Shown here: positions 5,910-10,586 of the stretch, in pieces
Layout of the letters: the number at the start of each line of letters is the position of its first letter
Position numbering within the stretch: the first letter of the stretch is position 1
Assembly (NCBI GenBank): GCA_035513275.1
Contig: DATKCJ010000035.1
Span: forward strand, 1-10,586
DNA length: 10,586 nt
Origin: DATKCJ01 sp035513275
Lineage (GTDB): Bacteria > Verrucomicrobiota > Verrucomicrobiia > Opitutales > Opitutaceae
Reading direction: 5' to 3'
Position numbers and translations under genes: made by a program
Notes under the pieces: model-generated
What the model was told of the DNA's origin: nothing
Seen by the model: the letters and a program-made list of their open reading frames with translations, nothing else
Database searches by the model: none

Positions 5910-6293
5910 ATGCATACCATAATCCTGCCCATCCAGCTCACGAAGGCCCTGCCCGCGGAACGCACCAGCGCGTTCCGAACGCCCCACTGTGACATGGCAG
6001 GACAGAACGGCTGCCTCGAGGCGACCGTCTACCTGCCCGGCGTGGAGGCGCGCGGCGTCGAGCTGCTGATCGCCAAACAGGAAGTCGTCGTGACTGCGCG
6101 CAAGCTGCACCCGGTGCGGACGAACTGGATCGCGCTCAGCCTCGAAAACTGCACGCGCGACTACCGCTTGCGCATCAAGACGCAGCGCCGGCTCAGCGCC
6201 GCTCATGTGAACGCTGAGTTCGACGACGGCGTGCTGCGCATCCGCATCGCGCGCAGACCGGCGGAAGAGGGTTCGCAGGCCTGCGCGGCGTGA
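5910..6293 (+). CDS. Hsp20 / alpha-crystallin-like protein
   Basis: A 127-residue protein with the two conserved halves of the alpha-crystallin domain. CLEATVYLPGVEARGVELLIAKQEVVVTARK (about 35-65) matches the pattern of a beta-strand, PGV turn and strand pair in small heat-shock proteins. HVNAEFDDGVLRIRIARR (about 99-116) matches the A-x-n-GVL-x-I/V signature, with GVLRIRI in place of the usual GVLTI. Family members are ATP-independent cytoplasmic holdases that bind unfolding proteins. The protein is short, with little N-terminal arm and no evident C-terminal IxI/V anchor, so large oligomer assembly may be altered. ATG 5910 (MHTIILPIQL) is the first in-frame ATG; GGAG at 5890 is rather far upstream. 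It is convergent with the secreted-protein gene, with a REP-like inverted pair filling the gap. Distant homology; stress role is inferred. Confidence 0.78.
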   Translation: MHTIILPIQLTKALPAERTSAFRTPHCDMAGQNGCLEATVYLPGVEARGVELLIAKQEVVVTARKLHPVRTNWIALSLENCTRDYRLRIKTQRRLSAAHVNAEFDDGVLRIRIARRPAEEGSQACAA

Positions 6294-6299
6294 GGAGAA

Positions 6300-6369
6300 G
6301 TAGCGCAGGTCTCTGACCTGCGAGCCTTACCTCCTCGGAAACGGATCGCAGGTCAGAGACCTGCGCTAC
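6300..6369. repeat. REP-like inverted pair, GTAGCGCAGG class, in a convergent gene gap
   Basis: Perfect 24-nt inverted arms at 6300-6323 and 6346-6369 with a 22-nt spacer. Each arm has an outward GTAG head followed by an internal 8-bp stem CGCAGGTC/GACCTGCG with a TCT loop. It begins 6 bp after the Hsp20-like stop codon and ends 7 bp before the stop codon of the opposing gene, so it occupies almost the whole gap. It could form a strong hairpin in both transcripts, but there is no T-run to mark a classical terminator. Confidence 0.9.
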
Positions 6370-6376
6370 ACGCTCC

Positions 6377-6856
6377 TCAATTCGCCGCACGCCACTCGGT
6401 GGCGAAGCGCTCGGCGAGCGTCGTCGCTGATGCGACGATGCGATCGGGGCTCGACGTGTAGCCCTGTGTTTCCTTTTCCCAGGTGATCGCGCCAAGTTCG
6501 ACGAGGTTCTTCGTCTCGCGCTTCAGCTCGACGAGCTCGCGCAACGCGAGCCGCAACGTGTAGATGTGCCCTTGCCCGCTTAGGCGGTTCACTATCGCAG
6601 TGATCTCGACGTTCGGCAGTTCCGAGACGTCCCCGTCCGCATCGGCCGGCGCGACCTTCACGCCGGCGGCAGTGAGTGCTTCAGTCACGACGCGGGTGAG
6701 ATCTTCCGCCTTCACGCCGAAGCCCTTACCATCGGGCGTGATCGCTCGCACCGACACCGCGACGGACGGCAGATCCTGAAGCGTGCTCATCGACGCCATC
6801 TGCGCCTCCGCGGCATGCGGGGCGATCAACGTAAGAATCATCGCGAGCTTTTTCAT
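6377..6856 (-). CDS. Small secreted protein of unknown function
   Basis: A 159-residue protein that I do not recognise. ATG 6856 is chosen over an upstream in-frame start because AAGGAG lies 8 nt before it and a signal peptide begins there: MKKLAMILTLIAPHAAEA, with likely cleavage after AEA. The mature part is mostly polar. It contains SVAVSVRAITPDGKGFGVKAEDLTRVVTEALTAAGV, where the second half looks like an amphipathic helix typical of periplasmic lipoprotein-like folds, then NVEITAIVNRL and YTLRLALRELVEL strands or helices, ending in ATEWRAAN. It carries no cysteine lipobox. It lies 22 bp downstream of rlmJ on the same strand and is probably the last gene of the yhcH-rlmJ operon. Periplasmic location is inferred; function is unknown. 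Confidence 0.82.
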   Translation of the reverse strand: MKKLAMILTLIAPHAAEAQMASMSTLQDLPSVAVSVRAITPDGKGFGVKAEDLTRVVTEALTAAGVKVAPADADGDVSELPNVEITAIVNRLSGQGHIYTLRLALRELVELKRETKNLVELGAITWEKETQGYTSSPDRIVASATTLAERFATEWRAAN

Positions 6857-6864
6857 GATGCGAA

Positions 6865-6870
6865 CTCCTT
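6865..6870 (-). promoter_or_regulatory. Shine-Dalgarno sequence for the small secreted protein
   Basis: AAGGAG on the minus strand, 8 nt from ATG 6856. It is the best ribosome binding site in the window. It lies between the rlmJ stop codon and this start, and it decides the choice of the shorter open frame. Confidence 0.8.
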
Positions 6871-6878
6871 GGGAATTT

Positions 6879-7745
6879 TCACTCGGGCACAAGCCATTCG
6901 ATTCCTGCGCGCGCCCCAGGTTCCCTCGCGAGTGTCTCGTGCAGGTAGCCGAGCGCGGGCTCGATCTCCTTTTCGATCTGCCAGGGCGGATTGAGAATCA
7001 ACATGCCGCAGCCGTTGAGCCGGCCCGGCAACTCCTCGACATGCACGGGAAACGTGATGTTCAGCGTCGGCGCGAAGCGCACCGCTCGCACTGAAGCCAC
7101 GAATCCTCCCGCTGGCGACCTCACCGTCAGCGGATACCAGACCGCTACGACTGCCTGCGCGAGGCGCGAGACCGTGTCGCGAATTCCTTCCTCGATGCGC
7201 TCGAACTCGTCCATCGCCTCGAACGGAGGATCGATCAGCACGAGGGCACGCCGCTCGGGCGGCGGAAGAAAAGCGCGGAGCGCGACGTAGCCGTCCTGCA
7301 TCTGCACAATGGTGCGCTGCCTCCAGCCAATCTCGCTTCGCAGTGCAGTGCATTCCTCGCCAAGTGCCTCGGTGGCGACAATCCGGTCGTCGACGCGAAG
7401 CCACTCTGTGGCAAAGACAGGCGAGCCGGGATAGAAACGCAGCGCGCCGTCCCCGGCGCCATTGCGGAGATTGAAGGCACGGACGACGTCGACGTATTTC
7501 GCAACAGGTGCTGGCTGGTCCGTTCTCTCCCAGAGCCGGCCGATTCCGTCGGGCCACTCGGGCGCGCGTGCGAGCGAGTCGCCGCGCGCCGCCGTCGAGA
7601 GATCGTAGCGCCCACGGCCCGCGTGCGTATCGAGGTAGAGGAAGGGTTTCTCCTTGCGCTGCATCGCGCCGACGAGCGTGCCGAGCAGGACGTGTTTGAA
7701 GACGTCGGCGAAGTTGCCCGCGTGAAACGCGTGGCGGTAATTCAT
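6879..7745 (-). CDS. rlmJ: 23S rRNA (adenine(2030)-N6)-methyltransferase RlmJ
   Basis: A 288-residue S-adenosylmethionine-dependent methyltransferase (E. coli RlmJ has 280). It methylates N6 of A2030 in naked 23S rRNA during ribosome assembly. The canonical N-terminus MNYRHAFHAGNFADVFKHV fixes the start at ATG 7745, although the open frame extends to 7889. Further marks: FLYLDTHAGRGRYDL at 35-49 (SAM-binding motif I region), the catalytic DPPF at 172-175 within LVLIDPPFE, VVAVWYPL near 199-206 and CGMLILNPPW towards the C-terminus. The start codon overlaps the stop of the upstream yhcH-like gene as ATGA, implying translational coupling. The secreted-protein gene follows after 22 bp. Confidence 0.96.
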   Translation of the reverse strand: MNYRHAFHAGNFADVFKHVLLGTLVGAMQRKEKPFLYLDTHAGRGRYDLSTAARGDSLARAPEWPDGIGRLWERTDQPAPVAKYVDVVRAFNLRNGAGDGALRFYPGSPVFATEWLRVDDRIVATEALGEECTALRSEIGWRQRTIVQMQDGYVALRAFLPPPERRALVLIDPPFEAMDEFERIEEGIRDTVSRLAQAVVAVWYPLTVRSPAGGFVASVRAVRFAPTLNITFPVHVEELPGRLNGCGMLILNPPWQIEKEIEPALGYLHETLAREPGARAGIEWLVPE

Positions 7746-8260
7746 GCGCCGGCCTGCCCCTGCGGCGGCACGGGCACCTTCACCACGACCTTGCGCACGA
7801 GCACGGGCTCGCGGCCGGGATGCAGGCACGGCATGTGTCCGTCGGGCGGGAAAAGTATCGCGAGGTCGCCCGGGCCGACGCGCAGCCATGAACCGAACTC
7901 GAAGGGCGCGTAGCGGATAAGGTCCTTGTCGGGATCGTAGGGCTCGACGACAGAGAGGCGCACGACGTCCGCGACGTCGATGCCCTCCTCGCCCTCGATC
8001 ACCGCCTGCACATCGATGTAGGTGCGGTGCGACTCATAATTCGCCTCGCCCCGGAAACGCGTGCGGTAGACCTGCTCGATTCCGAAGACGCCGTCGGCGA
8101 TCTCGTGGCGGACCGACTCGCCTTCGTTCATCGCGGCGAGGCGCGCGTTTTCAGGAGAGCCCTTCACGTAAAAGGGTTTCAGGTAGGAAAGCGCAGTGAG
8201 GAAGGCGGGAAATCTCGCGAGCTGCGCTGCCACGACTGTGTGGGAGCCGAAGAGAGCCAT
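7742..8260 (-). CDS. YhcH/YjgK/YiaL (DUF386) family protein
   Basis: A 172-residue cupin-like protein of the YhcH/YjgK/YiaL family, which includes EbgC, the small subunit of E. coli evolved beta-galactosidase. Family members are linked to sugar handling, for example sialic acid or anomer processing, but most lack a proven reaction. Diagnostic stretches are SHRTYIDVQAVIEGEEGIDVADV (about 77-99), carrying the conserved His and Asp/Glu ligand region, and GDLAILFPPDGHMPCL near 130-145, with the second histidine. The final IRYAPFEFGSW and VRKVVVKVPV also fit the family. No sugar gene lies nearby, so the substrate cannot be inferred. GAGG lies about 11 nt before ATG 8260. It is first in the operon and overlaps rlmJ by 4 bp. 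Confidence 0.9.
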   Translation of the reverse strand: MALFGSHTVVAAQLARFPAFLTALSYLKPFYVKGSPENARLAAMNEGESVRHEIADGVFGIEQVYRTRFRGEANYESHRTYIDVQAVIEGEEGIDVADVVRLSVVEPYDPDKDLIRYAPFEFGSWLRVGPGDLAILFPPDGHMPCLHPGREPVLVRKVVVKVPVPPQGQAGA

Positions 8261-8324
8261 GAAAAGTGGACCTCAAGTTGACGCCTGCAAAGTCGGCTTC
8301 TCAAGCCTATTTCCAGCGAGACTC

Positions 8325-8353
8325 TTGCAAGGCGGGGGACGCGCGGTCATATC
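8325..8353 (+). promoter_or_regulatory. Weak sigma70-like promoter candidate for the DUF4412-type gene
   Basis: TTGCAA (8325-8330) and CATATC (8348-8353) are spaced by 17 bp in the 135-bp gap between divergent genes. Transcription would start near 8360, giving a leader of about 36 nt before ATG 8396. Matches to consensus are only 4/6 and 3/6, so this is a guess. Confidence 0.22.
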
Positions 8354-8395
8354 CCGAAGTGCCCCGTGCCACGGAGAGTCAGCACAACCTTCACC

Positions 8396-9049
8396 ATGAA
8401 AACGTCACGCGCCTTGTTCCTGGTCATCCTGTCTGTCGCCGCCCGAGCAGTCGCGGCTCCGTTTGAAGGCAAAATCGAGCTCCTCACGACCGAGGGGAAG
8501 AAGAGTTTCACCACAACCTTCCACTACAAGGACGACAAGATGCGGATCGAGAGCTCCGAGTCCAAGGACACAGGTGCGATGGTCATGGATATGACCGCAA
8601 AGGAGATGATGATCATGATGCCGTCTGAGAAGATGTATATGGTGATGAAATTCGGCGCGCAGGTCGAAGCGGCGACCGAGACCACCACGGCGCCCGTGAA
8701 AACTGGCCGCACGGAGACGATCCTCGGCTACGAGTGCCACGAATACACCGTCACCGAGAAGAAGACCGTGACGGAGTATTGGGCCGCGAAAGGCCTCGGC
8801 GTATTCCGCTCGATGGCACGCGGCGGGCCCGGCGGGCCGCCGGCGGGACTCACGCCTTGGGAGGCTGAGGCGATGCGCGAGGGACTGTTTCCGCTGCGCA
8901 CGATCGAGCGCACCGTGAAGGGCAAGGTAGTCTCACACACCGAGGTGAAAGCCATCGAGCCCGGCAGCCTGTCGGCGTCGCTCTTCGTGCCGCCCAAGGA
9001 TTTCACGAAGTTTGAGATGCCGGCGTTCGGAAAGATGTTTGGGCAGTAG
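8396..9049 (+). CDS. Secreted DUF4412-type protein with a methionine-rich segment
   Basis: A 217-residue class protein with signal peptide MKTSRALFLVILSVAARAVAA, probable cleavage before APFEG. ATG 8396 is preferred over an upstream in-frame codon because the signal peptide begins there. The mature part follows the DUF4412 plan: FEGKIELLTTEGKKSFTTTFHYKDDKMRIES, then a stretch where ten of 23 residues (62-84) are methionine, spaced mainly every second residue as in beta-strands. Next come TETILGYECHEYTVTEKK and TEYWAAKGLGVF, resembling lipoprotein-carrier (LolA/LolB-like) beta-sheet folds, and a glycine-proline-rich linker GGPGGPPAG. It is probably periplasmic; function is unknown. It stands alone, divergent from the yhcH-like gene and convergent with another secreted LolA-like protein. 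No strong ribosome binding site; GGAGAG lies 17 nt upstream. Confidence 0.85.
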   Translation: MKTSRALFLVILSVAARAVAAPFEGKIELLTTEGKKSFTTTFHYKDDKMRIESSESKDTGAMVMDMTAKEMMIMMPSEKMYMVMKFGAQVEAATETTTAPVKTGRTETILGYECHEYTVTEKKTVTEYWAAKGLGVFRSMARGGPGGPPAGLTPWEAEAMREGLFPLRTIERTVKGKVVSHTEVKAIEPGSLSASLFVPPKDFTKFEMPAFGKMFGQ

Positions 9050-9086
9050 GCGGCGCGCAAAGGCCGGTCTGAAATTGAGGAGCGAT

Positions 9087-9159
9087 TTCCTTGTCCTCCG
9101 TAGCCTTGCCGAAGGAAGAGCGCCCCGGCCACCGAGCGTGTGAGCGCTCCGACAAGGAA
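9087..9159. repeat. TCCTCCGTAGCC-type repeat bounded by TTCCTTGTC / GACAAGGAA
   Basis: Nine-base inverted ends TTCCTTGTC (9087-9095) and GACAAGGAA (9151-9159). Inside, 9094-9116 reads TCCTCCGTAGCCTTGCCGAA then GGA, the same unit as the one nested at 2750-2775. It has a GTAG head (9100-9103) and a short CCTT/AAGG stem. It abuts the inverted pair at 9160. Confidence 0.6.
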
Positions 9160-9229
9160 CCCGTGCTCGGAAAGCCCGGGCTACCTTCAAGCGATCTCCG
9201 AAAGGTAGCCCGCGATCTCCGAGCGCGGG
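9160..9229. repeat. REP-like inverted pair with heads facing inward, GTAGCCC class
   Basis: Two 28-nt inverted arms, 9160-9187 and 9202-9229, differ at four positions and are separated by 14 nt. The right arm reads AAG GTAGCCCGCG then ATCTCCGAGCGCGGG. Each arm has a GTAG tetranucleotide followed by a hairpin whose far end is CGGG. Here the GTAG heads point toward each other, the opposite arrangement to the pairs at 3825, 6300 and 10110. It lies in the gap between convergent genes. Confidence 0.8.
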
Positions 9230-9254
9230 TGAATTTGAGATGCACGGCACACAT

Positions 9255-9286
9255 CCCCAAGACCCTGGACCCAAGACCCCAGACCC
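9255..9286 (-). repeat. Dispersed GGGTCTTGGGTCC-type repeat, copy 2
   Basis: On the plus strand CCCCAAGACCCTGGACCC then AAGACCCCAGACCC; its reverse complement matches the repeat at 4822-4846 apart from a few bases. It ends 10 bp before the stop codon of the minus-strand LolA-like gene. Both copies sit directly beside the 3' end of a gene. Confidence 0.6.
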
Positions 9287-9296
9287 GAATCTCCCC

Positions 9297-10022
9297 TCAC
9301 CTGCCGGTCGGCATCTCGAACAGCGAATCCGGCAGCGCCGCAAGCGGCGTGATCCGCTCGATGCGTGTGTCGGTGACCAATCGCTCGCCCTCGAACGTCA
9401 TCACTCGAAACGGCATCATCACGCCACCCACCGGACGGTAGTCGGAAAAAAACGTCTCGAGCTTCGCCGCGTCGGGAACCTCGGGACGCGCTGAAACGCG
9501 CTTGAGCACCATGTAGGTTTCCGCGTCGACGTAGAGCTCGATCACCTCGAGGTCGCGCGCCGCAAGCATCAGGTGCAGGCATTGCCGGCCCTCGACCTCG
9601 GCCTCGCCCGCATACGTGACCGCGTAGCCCTTCGAAGCAGGATCGACCAGCGGGCCGTCGAAATCCGCGCCCGCGATGAACTCTCGCGCTTCGCCTTTCG
9701 ACATGAGTGCCGGCTCGCCACCAGCCGGCATGCCCCACGCAGCGGTCACGCCATCGTAGGCCTGCACCATCCTCTGATCACCGAGCCGACTCTCGAGGCG
9801 CACCTTCGCGGGACGCGCGGCCCAGAGCGTGAACTCGACCTCGCCCGCTTCTAGTTTCGTCACACCCTCCGCGCGAAACGCGCGCAACGCCTGGATCGCC
9901 GCCGTGCGGCCAAGCGTCTCGCGGTGGATACGCAGGATGTCGGTCTCGGTTTGTCCTGGCGCCGCAACTGCCGCCGGCCAGCCGGCGACAAGCGCGAGGG
10001 AAAACATGACAACGCAACGCAC
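9297..10022 (-). CDS. Secreted LolA-like (outer-membrane lipoprotein-sorting-type) protein
   Basis: A 241-residue exported protein. The open frame reaches a TTG at 10049, but that codon lies in a 7-bp tandem repeat. I choose GTG 10022, which gives the signal peptide VRCVVMFSLALVAGWPAAVAA; an ATG at 10007 would lack the basic n-region. After the signal, ILRIHRETLGRTAAIQALRAFRAEGVTKL is the helix-then-strand start typical of proteins annotated as outer-membrane lipoprotein-sorting-like. Next come repeated beta-strand segments: VEFTLWAARPAKVRLES, MVQAYDGVTAAWGM, GRQCLHLMLAA, ELYVDAETYMVLKR, ETFFSDYRPVGGVMMPFRVMTFEGE. The GVMMPFR segment is a recurrent feature of that group. It is probably periplasmic with a lipid- or hydrophobe-binding half-barrel. 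A true LolA role is unlikely to be provable from sequence. Appears monocistronic. Confidence 0.82.
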   Translation of the reverse strand: MRCVVMFSLALVAGWPAAVAAPGQTETDILRIHRETLGRTAAIQALRAFRAEGVTKLEAGEVEFTLWAARPAKVRLESRLGDQRMVQAYDGVTAAWGMPAGGEPALMSKGEAREFIAGADFDGPLVDPASKGYAVTYAGEAEVEGRQCLHLMLAARDLEVIELYVDAETYMVLKRVSARPEVPDAAKLETFFSDYRPVGGVMMPFRVMTFEGERLVTDTRIERITPLAALPDSLFEMPTGR

Positions 10023-10035
10023 GCCCCGTTTGTAA

Positions 10036-10063
10036 CCTCCAACATCCAACCTCCAAGCTTCAA
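10036..10063. repeat. Four-unit 7-bp tandem repeat (CCTCCAA type)
   Basis: Units CCTCCAA, CATCCAA, CCTCCAA and GCTTCAA follow one another without gaps. The repeat overlaps the 5' end of the open frame of the LolA-like gene and supplies GGAGG words on the minus strand upstream of its likely GTG start, about 13 nt away. Confidence 0.7.
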
Positions 10064-10109
10064 CAATGAATCGAGCCCCCGCACCGCCATCCTGTCTCGC
10101 CGCAGGCCG

Positions 10110-10207
10110 TGGAGTGCGGCAGTCCCCTGCCGCTTTCCCAAACGCAACGTCGATCTTCCCTCAAGTGATAATCACAACCCAAAGCGGCAGAGGACTGCCG
10201 CACTCCA
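10110..10207. repeat. REP-like inverted pair, GGAGTGCGG class
   Basis: Two 27-nt inverted arms, 10110-10136 and 10181-10207, differ at one base and are separated by 44 nt. Each arm begins at its outer end TGGAGTG; GGAG is the known alternative to GTAG as a REP head. It is followed by the 7-bp stem GCGGCAG/CTGCCGC, then TTT. The pair lies between the divergent LolA-like gene and the small gene at 10281, and it may carry or disturb their promoters. Confidence 0.85.
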
Positions 10208-10280
10208 AGACGCTTCGCGTTCTCTCCAAACCTCTTTCCCACGCTTGCCCCACCCTCGCCCGCGTCTACCTTCGCGCCGG

Positions 10281-10529
10281 ATGAATCTCGACATCGGTTA
10301 CTGGTCCCGAGACGCGGATGGACGCCGCCTGCAGGTGAACTTCGGGGTCTTTGGCGGCAAGATCACGTGGACCTGCAAGCGCGGTCACCACCAGCCGTGG
10401 GAGCCCTACGGCCCGCCGAGCGAAGAGGATTGGGAGATCGTCACCCGCGAAGCCGAGAAGCGCGTCCCCCGCCGCGTGATCCACGACAAGATGATGGAGC
10501 TGATCCGCAAGCGCGGCGCGAAAGGGTGA
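10281..10529 (+). CDS. Small conserved-looking protein of unknown function
   Basis: An 82-residue soluble, charged protein that I do not recognise. ATG 10281 (MNLDIGYWSRDADGRRLQVNF) is preferred because the open frame upstream runs through the REP-like pair and is not credible coding sequence. The first half (about 5-40) looks like short beta-strands with a GGKITWTCKRGHHQPWEPYGPP segment holding one cysteine and two histidines, too few for a classical zinc ribbon. The second half, EEDWEIVTREAEKRVPRRVIHDKMMELIRKRG, should be amphipathic helix, rich in Arg/Lys and Glu. There is no signal peptide or membrane span. No convincing Shine-Dalgarno sequence lies upstream. Codon use (strong G/C third positions) resembles that of neighbouring genes, which supports it being real. 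It is followed by 57 bp with no further feature visible. Confidence 0.65.
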   Translation: MNLDIGYWSRDADGRRLQVNFGVFGGKITWTCKRGHHQPWEPYGPPSEEDWEIVTREAEKRVPRRVIHDKMMELIRKRGAKG

Positions 10530-10586
10530 GCTGAAGAAACGCACGCAAGTGGATGAACCTGCGCGACTCCGGTTACACTCTGTTCC

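Noticed and set aside
3825..6369. The inverted pairs as a CRISPR array
   Set aside because: Arms are inverted rather than direct, the elements are kilobases apart with different sequences, and there is no regular spacer structure.
6300..6369. Classical Rho-independent terminator
   Set aside because: The stem is long and contains an internal hairpin in each arm, and no T-run follows on either strand.
8278..8310. Promoter with TTGACG at 8278
   Set aside because: No acceptable -10 hexamer at 16-18 bp spacing.
9924..10280. N-terminal extension of the last small gene
   Set aside because: Reads across the LolA-like gene's 5' end, the 7-bp repeat and the REP-like pair; not plausible coding sequence.

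Overview
The window is GC-rich bacterial chromosome with ordinary housekeeping and envelope genes. No phage, plasmid, CRISPR, toxin-antitoxin or rRNA/tRNA gene was recognised. The gene mix (GluQ-RS, MogA, RlmJ, YhcH, LOG-family, a DUF4412-type secreted protein, an FmdB-like small protein), the GC content and the style of the intergenic repeats suggest Verrucomicrobiota, possibly Opitutaceae. That placement is inference from sequence style, not from a marker gene.

Layout: (1) 1-2645, minus strand: a large polytopic membrane protein followed after 30 bp by a LOG-family Rossmann protein cut off by the window edge. (2) 2893-4820, plus strand: gluQ, mogA and an FmdB-like small protein, separated by inverted-repeat elements. 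(3) 5046-5420, minus strand: a MazG-like nucleotide pyrophosphohydrolase. (4) 5421-5909: gene-poor, repeat-rich DNA. (5) 5910-6293, plus: an Hsp20/alpha-crystallin-like protein, convergent with (6) 6377-8260, minus: a compact operon yhcH-like, rlmJ, small secreted protein, the first two overlapping at ATGA. (7) 8396-9049, plus: a secreted DUF4412-type protein, convergent with (8) 9297-10022, minus: a secreted LolA-like protein. (9) 10281-10529, plus: an unrecognised 82-residue protein.

The most striking structure is between the genes. Nearly every true intergenic gap carries one or more REP-like units: a GTAG or GGAG tetranucleotide directly followed by a GC-rich hairpin. Most occur as inverted pairs resembling REPINs/BIMEs. 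At least four sequence classes are present, and one pair has its heads facing inward while the others face outward. Such units are typically mobilised by REP-associated tyrosine transposases (RAYT, TnpA-REP); none is encoded here. Other dispersed repeats are also present: a TTGCGAG/CTCGC-bounded element with a second unit apparently nested inside it, an ATTGCGGATT-type AT-rich element, a GGGTCTTGGGTCC-type repeat, and a 7-bp tandem repeat.

The genes do not form one pathway. tRNA and rRNA modification (gluQ, rlmJ), molybdenum cofactor synthesis (mogA), nucleotide-pool cleaning (MazG-like) and periplasmic proteins lie side by side. I did not find a convincing new multi-gene system. The repeat landscape and the FmdB-like protein that has lost its usual cysteines are the points most worth a second look.
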